From the IMG/VR virus record IMGVR_UViG_3300025617_000110, positions 1 through 24,813 of that record: 24,813 bases of DNA; one strand, written 5' to 3'. Under the pieces are notes generated by a model that had not been told where the DNA came from, searched no databases, and saw nothing but the letters and a program-made list of their open reading frames with translations. The position numbers were made by a program, and so were the translations under genes. Each line of letters opens with the position of its first letter. Position 1 is the first letter of the stretch. This document shows, one piece after another, positions 8,682 to 14,809 of this stretch. The DNA is from a virus.

Positions 8682-9654
8682 TGCGTATGCGTGGTATTGT
8701 AATTACACACCTGACTCAAATGGTTTTATGGTTGAAGACTCGCTTGTATGCAATGGCATTGACAATGAAACAGCTGTTAAAGATTTTTGGTGCGTATCTT
8801 ATAGACCAGATGACCCTATTTGTACACAGTTTATCGAACCTATTTGTGTGGATAGTATCGAATATATTACTGAAACTTGTCCCCCAAATCATTCAGGTGG
8901 AATACAAAAGGCTAGAACTTTTATTTGTCAACAAGCAAGCTGGACAGATTGGCAAGTTACTTCTAATAACTGTACCCCTAACCCTCCTACTTGTATTAGT
9001 TCATCTGATTCTAGGAATATGGCGTGTCCTAGTGGCTATGATGGTCAAATTATTGAAACGAGGATAGGTAATTGTCCAGACCCTTACGGAGAAATACAGT
9101 TTACCGAATGGTTAGAAAGTACAAATACTTGCGTGCAAAGCACAACGGATCCTATATCGCCAATATCAGTAACGAGTCCTACAAACCCTGTATCACCAAT
9201 CCAAATAGAGTCTGTAACTGTACCGATAATAGATGTACCGCAGACGAATAACGAGCCTACTATAGAATCACTCGTCAGCGAAGAACTCAACGATAGCGTT
9301 GAGGAAGTCAAGGATGTGAGTACAGAGGATAGTCAGTCCACCGACAGCAAAGATAAGCAAGATGACAACGGGAAGAACGATAACGGAAAGAATAGGAAAG
9401 ATACACCTATCGATAGTCCTAAAGAAATTGTTCATGGATTTGGCCTTGTCCTTTCACTAGAAATATTAAATAAACCAATGGAGTTTTATCAACCTCCACT
9501 AGAAGACCTATTTACTATCATACAGGAGTTTCCAGTAAATGCAGATACCAGAGAGTTTCAACTTGACCTTCTCAAGCAAGACCATATCCAAAATTATTAT
9601 GATTCTATTTCCAATCATACTTGGGAGCGGATACGGAGCCGTAGTATTTATTGA
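8635..9654 (+). CDS. Exported Cys-rich protein with two CPxG...WxxW modules
   Basis: The ATG at 8635 has GCGAGG just upstream and starts a good signal peptide (MARIGLLLLSLILWSNAYA, cleavage after residue 19). The 339-residue product has a Cys-rich region with two similar modules: CPPNHSGG...CQQASWTDW...NNC and CPSGYDGQ...NCPDP...FTEW...NTC. A Pro/Ser/Thr-rich linker and a charged Asp/Lys/Asn stretch follow (about 225-280), then a less repetitive C-terminus. Such modules occur in exported phage and pilus-tip proteins, so a periplasmic or surface role is likely. Its last 116 bases encode a different protein in a second frame. Function is unknown. Confidence 0.6.
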   Translation: MARIGLLLLSLILWSNAYAWYCNYTPDSNGFMVEDSLVCNGIDNETAVKDFWCVSYRPDDPICTQFIEPICVDSIEYITETCPPNHSGGIQKARTFICQQASWTDWQVTSNNCTPNPPTCISSSDSRNMACPSGYDGQIIETRIGNCPDPYGEIQFTEWLESTNTCVQSTTDPISPISVTSPTNPVSPIQIESVTVPIIDVPQTNNEPTIESLVSEELNDSVEEVKDVSTEDSQSTDSKDKQDDNGKNDNGKNRKDTPIDSPKEIVHGFGLVLSLEILNKPMEFYQPPLEDLFTIIQEFPVNADTREFQLDLLKQDHIQNYYDSISNHTWERIRSRSIY

Positions 9655-9967
9655 GAAGATGAATAAAACAATAGCTGCTACAGGAAAGTTTACGGTTATT
9701 GAAGATGATATTAGCTCATTAAAATTACAATTAAATACTATAAAAGAAAGACAGTTAGAAGGATTAGATGCAAACATTAGATTACAAAACAAGGCAAGTG
9801 ATGCTTATGTGCTATCAAAAGAAGCTAGTGCAATTAGTAAATCAACGCAAAGAGAGCTTGAAGCTTCCACTGCAAACATGAAATCAGAAGTAGATACTGC
9901 ATTAAAAGCAGTCAATGAAAAATTAGATGTTATTAAAAGAGCAACAACTAATCCACTAGGGAGATAA
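9539..9967 (+). CDS. Membrane-anchored coiled-coil protein, spanin/holin-like candidate
   Basis: This 142-residue protein has one membrane segment at about residues 18-38 (SKIIMILFPIILGSGYGAVVFI) and a long helical C-terminal part (EDDISSLKLQLNTIKERQLE, KSTQRELEASTANMKSEVD) that should form a coiled coil. That topology is shared by i-spanins and some small phage membrane proteins. AGGAG at 9523-9527 precedes the ATG with slightly long spacing. The gene starts inside the 3' end of the exported Cys-rich gene and ends one base before the holin start, placing it in the lysis operon. Spanin function is inferred; no lipoprotein partner was identified. Confidence 0.55.
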   Translation: MQIPESFNLTFSSKTISKIIMILFPIILGSGYGAVVFIEKMNKTIAATGKFTVIEDDISSLKLQLNTIKERQLEGLDANIRLQNKASDAYVLSKEASAISKSTQRELEASTANMKSEVDTALKAVNEKLDVIKRATTNPLGR

Positions 9968-9968
9968 A

Positions 9969-10367
9969 ATGGTTTGGACAGCATTAATTGGCCCAGTAGC
10001 AGGGTTACTAGATAAGTTTATTGAAGACAAAGATCAGAAGAATAAGTTAGCACATGAGATTGCTACAATTTCTGAGAAACACGCACAGGAACTAGCTAAA
10101 GGCCAGCTAGAAGTTAACAAGGTAGAAGCTGCACATCGTTCACCTTTGGTTGCTGGTTGGAGACCTTTTATAGGATGGGTTTGTGGTATTGCATTGGCAT
10201 GGCACTTTGTATTATCGCCTGTTATAATATTCATAGCAGCGTTGTGCAATATAACATTACCTGCATTACCAGAATTTGATATGGGATCTTTAATGACTGT
10301 ATTAATGGGAATGTTAGGTCTAGGAGGTTTGAGAAGCTTTGAGAAGGCTAAAGGATTAACTAAATGA
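9969..10367 (+). CDS. GTA-type 3-TM holin
   Basis: The 132-residue protein has the hallmark segment EVNKVEAAHRSPLVAGWRPF (residues 48-67), followed by hydrophobic helices at about 68-94 and 106-122. This matches the family described as 'holin of 3TMs, for gene-transfer release', found in gene transfer agents and marine phages. It would form holes in the inner membrane to release the endolysin. An amphipathic charged N-terminal part precedes the core. It directly precedes the endolysin gene and overlaps it by four bases (ATGA), as in other holin-endolysin pairs. Confidence 0.85.
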   Translation: MVWTALIGPVAGLLDKFIEDKDQKNKLAHEIATISEKHAQELAKGQLEVNKVEAAHRSPLVAGWRPFIGWVCGIALAWHFVLSPVIIFIAALCNITLPALPEFDMGSLMTVLMGMLGLGGLRSFEKAKGLTK

Positions 10368-10792
10368 GATTATCCCCACATTTCAGCTTGGAAGAGCTGA
10401 CACATTCCGATACAGCTACAAGATTAGGTATTGATAATACACCTACAGCAGAAATAATTGATAACTTAACTTTTTTAGCGAAAGAATTAGAATATGTTCG
10501 AGATATACTTAATACTCCTATGCTTATTAGCAGTGGCTTCCGTTGCTATGCTCTCAACGATCATTTGGGAAGCAAGCGAACTTCTAGCCACACGAAAGGT
10601 TTGGCGGTTGATTTTATCAGCCCTAGTTTTGGCAATCCCCGCAGCATTTGCGATGCTATCATCTTAGCTAATATCAACTATGATCAATTAATATTAGAAT
10701 ATGATAGGTGGGTTCATTTGTCATTCAGGCAAGAAGACCCAAGAAAAGAAGCTTTAATTATTAATAAACAAGGAACACAGTTGTTTAAATAG
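10364..10792 (+). CDS. M15-family peptidase endolysin
   Basis: The 142-residue protein opens with SPHFSLEELTHSDTA, typical of the phage M15 peptidase domain. Zinc ligands are visible: H76 and D83 in SSHTKGLAVDF, and H118 in RWVHLSF, with E112 in LILEYD as probable catalytic base. Length and motifs fit single-domain M15_3 endolysins that cleave peptide bonds in peptidoglycan stems. There is no signal peptide, so export depends on the adjacent holin. Two bases separate it from the next gene. Confidence 0.88.
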   Translation: MRLSPHFSLEELTHSDTATRLGIDNTPTAEIIDNLTFLAKELEYVRDILNTPMLISSGFRCYALNDHLGSKRTSSHTKGLAVDFISPSFGNPRSICDAIILANINYDQLILEYDRWVHLSFRQEDPRKEALIINKQGTQLFK

Positions 10793-10794
10793 TT

Positions 10795-11496
10795 ATGAAT
10801 AACTCAGTATTAGTAATATCTGATTTACATATACCGTATCATCACCAAGATGCTTTTGATTTCTTAAAAGCGTTAAAGAAGAAGTATAAATTTGATATGG
10901 TTGTAAATATTGGTGATGAATGTGATCAGCACGCAATTAGTATGCATGAACATAATCCAGATCTAATGTCAGCAGGTGATGAGCTTAGGAAGTCTAAACA
11001 ATACATTCAAGATTTAGAAAAGATATTTCCTAGGATGACCCTAGTACATTCCAATCACTCATCATTAGTTTATCGCAGAGCGTTAAAGTATGGTCTACCT
11101 AAAGACTATCTAAAATCTTACAACGAGTTTTTAGGTGTAGGTAAAGGATGGGAGTGGGTAGATGATTTAACTATTACATTATCCGATGGATCAAAATGTT
11201 TCTTTACTCATGGGATGTCAGCCGATGTACTAAAAGTTGCACAACAATACGGCATGAATACGGTTCAGGGCCATTATCATACTAAATTCAACATAGGTTA
11301 CTACTCTAACCCAGAGTCTTTAATTTGGGGGATGCAAGTAGGATGTCTCATTAATCAAAAGTCTATGGCATTTGACTACGCCAAAAACTTTAAGTCTAGG
11401 TTTATTGTTGGCTGTGGAATAATTATTAATGGCCAGCCAAAATTAGTTCCAATGATCTTGGATAGAAATGGTCGCTGGAATCAGAAGATTTTATAA
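10795..11496 (+). CDS. Calcineurin-like metallophosphoesterase
   Basis: This 233-residue protein has the ordered metallophosphoesterase motifs D-x-H (SDLHIP, residues 9-14), G-D-x-x-D (NIGDECDQ), a degenerate G-N-H box (HSNHSS), a G/T-H box (FTHGMS) and G-H-x-H (QGHYHTKF). The metal-binding set is therefore nearly complete, although the usual glycine and acidic residue of GNH(D/E) are replaced. Such proteins in phages act on nucleic acid or nucleotide phosphoesters; the substrate is unknown. It follows the endolysin closely and is transcribed with the late genes. Confidence 0.82.
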   Translation: MNNSVLVISDLHIPYHHQDAFDFLKALKKKYKFDMVVNIGDECDQHAISMHEHNPDLMSAGDELRKSKQYIQDLEKIFPRMTLVHSNHSSLVYRRALKYGLPKDYLKSYNEFLGVGKGWEWVDDLTITLSDGSKCFFTHGMSADVLKVAQQYGMNTVQGHYHTKFNIGYYSNPESLIWGMQVGCLINQKSMAFDYAKNFKSRFIVGCGIIINGQPKLVPMILDRNGRWNQKIL

Positions 11497-11512
11497 TACA
11501 ACAAGGGCTGCT

Positions 11513-11674
11513 ATGGAAATAGATGAGATAGGTGAATTAATGGTTGGTAAAACCATTGAGGAAGTAAATATTGTGTACGGTGAGGATGTATTGGTTATTT
11601 ACCTAAGCTGTGGATCTTCAATAGAAATAGTAGTAGATTCTATATACGCTGACATTCCAGATCTAGATGATTAA
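11513..11674 (+). CDS. Small acidic hypothetical protein (53 aa)
   Basis: ATG at 11513 is preceded by AAGGG about six bases away and gives MEIDEIGELMVGKTIEEVNI..., 53 residues. A longer frame from 11468 would overlap the phosphoesterase and lacks support. The protein is acidic and beta-rich (DVLVIYLSCGSSIEIVVDSI), like small phage proteins of unknown role. Its 3' end overlaps the next start by eight bases. Confidence 0.55.
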   Translation: MEIDEIGELMVGKTIEEVNIVYGEDVLVIYLSCGSSIEIVVDSIYADIPDLDD

Positions 11675-11876
11675 AAATAAGCGTGTCATGACGCTGCCTG
11701 ACGGCTTTGAGTGCGATAATTACTCTCAGGAATACCAAAGGTACTGTGAAGCATTAAACCTCTCTAAAAAGCCCTTAAATAAGCGACAAGAATGGCTATT
11801 AAAACTAAAAGATAACGAAAGGGTAGAGCAATTAAAATACTGGCTGCAAATCATCTGGGGAAAAAAGAACAACTAG
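11667..11876 (+). CDS. Small hypothetical protein, DUF7696-like, with possible -1 extension
   Basis: The product is 69 residues, or 62 if the internal ATG at 11688 (MTLPDGFECDNYSQEYQRYC) is used. The LPDG...YSxEYxxxCEA pattern resembles small phage proteins I tentatively place in DUF7696; function is unknown. It is the last plus-strand gene before the converging minus block. Near its end lies the heptamer A AAA AAG in the zero frame (11861-11867). A -1 slip there would replace the last two residues with 39 others, ending at 11986. Whether this occurs is unknown. Confidence 0.55.
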   Translation: MIKNKRVMTLPDGFECDNYSQEYQRYCEALNLSKKPLNKRQEWLLKLKDNERVEQLKYWLQIIWGKKNN

Positions 11877-11982
11877 ATATAAATCCACTAACTTTTGTTA
11901 ATGCAATTATTGGAACAACTTTACCCATATACTTTTATTACACAAGCGAAATACTATGTTTTTTTATGTGTTTATTTCACCA

Positions 11983-12045
11983 CTAACCTAGCAACAACAT
12001 AATAAGAAAACATATACCAACTGCAATAGCTTCTTCTAAGTTCAT
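11983..12045 (-). CDS. Putative 20-residue membrane peptide
   Basis: On the minus strand an ATG at 12045 follows GAGGAA with good spacing and opens a 20-codon frame, MNLEEAIAVGICFLIMLLLG, which is a single hydrophobic helix. It is the last reading frame of the minus block. The size is too small to be certain; a ribosome-binding site is the main support. No family is known. Confidence 0.35.
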   Translation of the reverse strand: MNLEEAIAVGICFLIMLLLG

Positions 12046-12046
12046 A

Positions 12047-12199
12047 TTATTCCTCAAAAATAATTTTATTATCTGGAAACATCTTATATGGTTTTAATGT
12101 AATAGAGTCTATTACCTCAATACGGATACTGCCATCACCTTCTTTAAATACAGATAGGTCATAGTGGGTTCCATCAATTATCAGTTTTCTTGTTTTCAT
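12047..12199 (-). CDS. Small hypothetical protein (50 aa)
   Basis: The minus-strand frame starts at 12199 inside the 3' end of the preceding gene (26-base overlap) and encodes 50 residues beginning MKTRKLIIDGTHYDLSVFKE. The sequence alternates polar and hydrophobic residues as in a small beta protein. No known family is recognised. It forms part of a tight chain of overlapping minus-strand small genes. Confidence 0.45.
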   Translation of the reverse strand: MKTRKLIIDGTHYDLSVFKEGDGSIRIEVIDSITLKPYKMFPDNKIIFEE

Positions 12200-12332
12200 T
12201 GCAATATCCATGTGCTGCTAAGTTAATGTGGCACCACCACTTTTGACGATCATAAAACTTTGCTGGCTTGCCACAGCTTGAGCAAACTTGGCCAAAAGTA
12301 TTTTGGGTGGTGTATTTTTTTTTAGTCTTCAT
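12174..12332 (-). CDS. Small zinc-ribbon-like protein (52 aa)
   Basis: The minus-strand frame starts at 12332, overlapping the end of the DUF3310 gene, and encodes 52 residues. It has C-S-S-C-G-K in QVCSSCGKPAKFYDR, then C and H in WWCHINLAAHGYCNEN. Four cysteines and two histidines in this order suggest a small metal-binding fold. Such peptides are common in phage early regions; function is unknown. It overlaps the following gene. Confidence 0.5.
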   Translation of the reverse strand: MKTKKKYTTQNTFGQVCSSCGKPAKFYDRQKWWCHINLAAHGYCNENKKTDN

Positions 12333-12594
12333 CGTGAAGTGGATCTTCTACCCACTCAGTTGGCATTACTGGAGATGACTTCTTCTTATCTAATTCATCA
12401 GCTAGGTCTAGTGCATACCAAGCAATCTTACGAAGCTCTTGAGACCAAGCATCTTTATTACCTAGTCGTTCTGAATACTTCATTAAATTTCCTTTAACAT
12501 AAAACTTGTAATTGTCACCAAGCTTTGCTTTAATCACATCTATAGTTTCTATCCCACCCACTTTATAGTGATCAGGATTTATCATATCACTCAT
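12322..12594 (-). CDS. DUF3310 protein
   Basis: The 90-residue protein has the DUF3310 signature NPDHYKVGGIETIDVI at residues 6-21, followed by GNLMKYSERLGNKDAW and a helix RKIAWYALDLADELDKK. DUF3310 occurs in phage early proteins, among them the nucleotide-kinase protein gp1.7 of T7. The domain alone, as here, has no proven activity, so a role in nucleotide metabolism is only suggested. It overlaps the upstream gene by four bases. Confidence 0.8.
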   Translation of the reverse strand: MSDMINPDHYKVGGIETIDVIKAKLGDNYKFYVKGNLMKYSERLGNKDAWSQELRKIAWYALDLADELDKKKSSPVMPTEWVEDPLHDED

Positions 12595-12818
12595 GACTGC
12601 TCCTCAATAATTAACATACCTTTATCATAATCACAGGAAAATTTCTTAATTCGTGTATAAACAAATCCTTCATCTTTAACCTGTGCTAATAATTTACCTT
12701 TATGGCAAACTAACTCTTTAGGCTCAACTGGTAAAGCCATATAATACTGTAATAATATACCAATAATTAAAAATACCACAATTATCAGTAAAACATAACT
12801 CCAGATTTTACTTAACAT
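12591..12818 (-). CDS. Small membrane protein (75 aa)
   Basis: This is a 75-residue protein with an N-terminal hydrophobic helix at about residues 6-26 (WSYVLLIIVVFLIIGILLQY) and a small polar domain with C38 and C62 (ELVCHKGKLLAQ, KKFSCDYDKG). It is either a signal anchor or an inner-membrane protein with a periplasmic domain. GAGGAA precedes the ATG. It is the first of the minus-strand genes left of pqqA and diverges from it across an 84-base intergenic region. Function is unknown. Confidence 0.6.
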   Translation of the reverse strand: MLSKIWSYVLLIIVVFLIIGILLQYYMALPVEPKELVCHKGKLLAQVKDEGFVYTRIKKFSCDYDKGMLIIEEQS

Positions 12819-12832
12819 AAAATAATTCCTCG

Positions 12833-12864
12833 TTGTCTTGTAGTTTTGAGCTTATCTGTATAAT
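12833..12864 (+). promoter_or_regulatory. Predicted sigma70-type promoter of pqqA
   Basis: A perfect -10 box TATAAT lies at 12859-12864. Possible -35 boxes are TTGTAG at 12838-12843 (15-base spacer) or TTGTCT at 12833-12838 (20-base spacer); both spacers depart from 17. Transcription would start near 12871, about 30 bases before pqqA. Confidence 0.5.
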
Positions 12865-12876
12865 TACACTTGTAAT
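12863..12876. promoter_or_regulatory. Operator-like palindrome upstream of pqqA
   Basis: ATTACA-CT-TGTAAT is a perfect inverted repeat with six-base arms and a two-base centre. It overlaps the end of the -10 box and the predicted transcription start, where a repressor would block initiation. The binding protein is unknown; chance occurrence in AT-rich DNA is possible. Confidence 0.4.
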
Positions 12877-12902
12877 GCAATTTATTTAGAAAGGATAACA
12901 TT

Positions 12903-12974
12903 ATGTGGACAAAACCATCAGCAACAGAAATGAGATTTGGCTTTGAAGTAACAATGTATGTTTGTAACAAGTAA
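12903..12974 (+). CDS. pqqA: PqqA, pyrroloquinoline quinone precursor peptide
   Basis: This is a 23-codon gene. The peptide starts MWTKPSATEMRF and continues GFEVTMYVCNK. It has the PqqA hallmark E-V-T-x-Y, with E15 and Y19, the two residues that PqqE cross-links and the later enzymes turn into PQQ. The MWTKP start and GFEVTMY core match proteobacterial PqqA peptides, and 23 residues is the usual length. AAGGA at 12891-12895 lies seven bases before the ATG. It is the only plus-strand gene within the minus block, with its own predicted promoter, and converges on the neighbour's stop with three bases between. No pqqB-E genes are visible, so host enzymes would have to process the peptide. Confidence 0.9.
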   Translation: MWTKPSATEMRFGFEVTMYVCNK

Positions 12975-12977
12975 AGT

Positions 12978-13172
12978 TTAACGGGGAGCATCAACCCTCC
13001 CCATTAATCTCTCATACATTACTGTATGATTCTTAATCCACCTAAAAGGAATTTCAACCTTTAGCATTCCAACATGATGTCCTGACCTGTGATGACATAA
13101 TACTTGTGCTTGATCAGGTAACATATGCCTATTTTCTTTAGGTATAAACCTAATAACACTAGAAGGGAACAT
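12978..13172 (-). CDS. Small basic hypothetical protein (64 aa)
   Basis: The start at 13172 lies inside the end of the SSB-like gene; a longer frame to 13340 would be out-of-frame shadow. The 64-residue product reads MFPSSVIRFIPKENRHMLP... with QVLCHHRSGHHVGMLKVEIP and ends MGRVDAPR. One Cys and several His suggest metal binding but no motif is certain. The stop is three bases from the pqqA stop (convergent), and the last codons contain a GC-rich hairpin. No family recognised. Confidence 0.5.
   Translation of the reverse strand: MFPSSVIRFIPKENRHMLPDQAQVLCHHRSGHHVGMLKVEIPFRWIKNHTVMYERLMGRVDAPR
12983..13002. terminator. GC-rich hairpin between convergent genes
   Basis: GGGGAG (12983-12988) pairs with CTCCCC (12997-13002) around an eight-base loop. 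It lies just after the pqqA stop on the plus strand and within the last codons of the minus gene. Neither side has a clear U tract, so it may be a weak bidirectional terminator or a 3' stabilising structure. Confidence 0.35.
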
Positions 13173-13443
13173 CTTCCACCAATTCTTGCTGAGGTGCTGA
13201 TGCTGCACTTGCTGAGTCGCTATGAAATACTCTAACATTTCCAAGTATAGGTGTCTGGACACCAGCTTCTCTTTCTTCTTTTGTAACTGACTGGCTAATA
13301 AATCCATTGTTGTCATATTGATCTTTATTATCAGTATCAATAAAAGTTGTTAGATCAAGATATGTACCTTTAGAACCTTTGTACAATTTTTCTTTATCAA
13401 TCTTAGTTACATCTATTCTTACGCTTACGCCTAATTTGGCCAT
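13159..13443 (-). CDS. Putative single-stranded DNA-binding protein
   Basis: This 94-residue protein has a beta-rich body (SVRIDVTKIDKEKLYKGSKG, TYLDLTTFIDTDNKDQYD, NNGFISQSVTKEEREAG, VQTPILGNVRVF) and a flexible Ser/Ala/Gln linker. It ends in ELVEDVPF, like the acidic (D)DIPF tip by which bacterial SSBs contact partner proteins. Proteins with this layout are common in podovirus early regions near recombinases. GGAGAA precedes the ATG. SSB function is inferred from the tail, size and the neighbouring exonuclease and annealing protein genes. Confidence 0.6.
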   Translation of the reverse strand: MAKLGVSVRIDVTKIDKEKLYKGSKGTYLDLTTFIDTDNKDQYDNNGFISQSVTKEEREAGVQTPILGNVRVFHSDSASAASAPQQELVEDVPF

Positions 13444-13454
13444 ATTATTTCTCC

Positions 13455-14234
13455 TTAATAAAATCTAACTTTGTTAATATCTGCTGTTCGATAATTATAT
13501 ACCTTCTCCACCGCCTCAAGATATTTTTGCATCGTAGCTTCTTTTTTTAATCCAGTTGGTTGTAATTCCAGCTTTCTTAAAAATATTTTATGGTTATACT
13601 TTTTATTTCTAAAAAGTCTTAACATACAATACACAAAACTTCCTTGCTTATAGTCTTCAAAAAACTGACCTATATCTGCAAGCTTTTTAGCTTGACTGTA
13701 TGCTCCATCTAAATCTGTTACTTTAAATAATCCTTTATCAAAATCTCTTTTATGTTGCCCAGTTCTTGCTAAAGAATTTGTTAATAATGCTATAGATGAA
13801 TTATATGAATGTCCAGTTTCTTCTTGAAAGTCTCTAAATAACAAATAATCTCTATATCCTCGTTTACAATAACTTTGTAAGTATTGTTTATTCCCCCAGT
13901 TTGAAGAGTTAGTATTTAATCTTTGTACATCTTCTAATTTCAATTTAGGAATAACAATAAAATGAATAGCAAGGCTTAAAGATTTTGCAGCTAAAAACCT
14001 ATGTTGTCCATCTATTATTTCATATCTATCATTAACAATGATTGGTACAGGAATGTATTTTTCAACCATAGACTGTTTTATTCTTGTTAAATTTTCTTTG
14101 TTAATATCTCTGTTTCCATCAATAAAACTAAATTGGTCGTAATCTTTTGTTTTTAAAACCTTAACGGATTCATCTACGCCTGATTTGAATAATTTAGAGC
14201 TATTGGCAATAAATGCTTGGCTTAATGTATTCAT
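13455..14234 (-). CDS. ParB-like nuclease-domain protein
   Basis: This is a 259-residue protein. The N-terminal third carries the ParB/sulfiredoxin-type core: GNRDINKENLTRIKQSM (40-56), then YIPVPIIVNDRYEIIDGQHR (60-79) with the typical D-G-Q-H-R box, followed by a helical region. Phage versions may act as nucleases, regulators or nucleotide-dependent switches; which applies here is unknown. The rest (about 110-259) is helical and Lys-rich with no recognised domain. It starts one base inside the end of the YqaJ gene. Confidence 0.75.
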   Translation of the reverse strand: MNTLSQAFIANSSKLFKSGVDESVKVLKTKDYDQFSFIDGNRDINKENLTRIKQSMVEKYIPVPIIVNDRYEIIDGQHRFLAAKSLSLAIHFIVIPKLKLEDVQRLNTNSSNWGNKQYLQSYCKRGYRDYLLFRDFQEETGHSYNSSIALLTNSLARTGQHKRDFDKGLFKVTDLDGAYSQAKKLADIGQFFEDYKQGSFVYCMLRLFRNKKYNHKIFLRKLELQPTGLKKEATMQKYLEAVEKVYNYRTADINKVRFY

Positions 14235-14809
14235 TATTTCTCCTTAGTATATTTAGGTTTCCTCTTGTAACGAGGGGGTTCAACATCATCGTTCACAAAT
14301 TGGATAAACTCTTCCATCTTCGGTAAATACCAATCCATAAACTTACTATCATATGGAACATACTCACGATGAGTTTCATGAGGTGTCCATACATAAAACC
14401 AGCCACCAACAGTCCTTGATACAAAACACTGCATCTGTATCTGAAACCAATAGCGTTCTGGAATCTCTGGGTATATCTTCTGGGTAAACGGACATTTTAT
14501 TTCAACAGGAATCCATTGATCATAAGCCTGATAAAATATGAACGCATCAGCCGATGCTCCGCAAGGCAAAATATCATGGACAAGTAATTTATTACCTGCT
14601 TTGCATATTTGATCCATCTCATCTTCAAACGCTGCAAGAGCAATAGGCTCGTTATCGAGACCCCACTGAGTCATAATATTGCCAGAAAATGGTTCTGCAC
14701 GACCAGTCTTTTCCCTCCATAACTTTTGTCTTTCGTAAACAGCCGACCATGCTTGGCTGGCTGTCACGATAGAATTACGAAGTTTTTTATTACTAAGATG
14801 CGAACTCAT
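14234..14809 (-). CDS. YqaJ-type recombination exonuclease
   Basis: This 191-residue protein shows the YqaJ/lambda-exonuclease-type PD-(D/E)XK core. It has TASQAW (16-21), WGLDNEPIALAAFE with E54, CGASADAF with D88, VEIKCP with E103 and K105, and YWFQIQMQCFV with Q123/Q125. It would degrade duplex DNA from ends to give single strands for the adjacent annealing protein. Length is at the compact end for the family. It overlaps the upstream gene by 17 bases, indicating coupled expression of a two-component recombination system. Confidence 0.85.
   Translation of the reverse strand: MSSHLSNKKLRNSIVTASQAWSAVYERQKLWREKTGRAEPFSGNIMTQWGLDNEPIALAAFEDEMDQICKAGNKLLVHDILPCGASADAFIFYQAYDQWIPVEIKCPFTQKIYPEIPERYWFQIQMQCFVSRTVGGWFYVWTPHETHREYVPYDSKFMDWYLPKMEEFIQFVNDDVEPPRYKRKPKYTKEK

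Noticed and set aside
12288-12497. 69-aa plus-strand frame
   Set aside because: Antisense of the DUF3310 and zinc-ribbon genes, no independent support.
12812-12994. 60-aa minus-strand frame across pqqA
   Set aside because: No family pattern, and it runs over the pqqA gene and its promoter, where the plus strand explains the sequence better.
13173-13340. N-terminal extension of the 12978-13172 gene
   Set aside because: It lies out of frame inside the SSB-like gene and has no start signal; the ATG at 13172 is sufficient.
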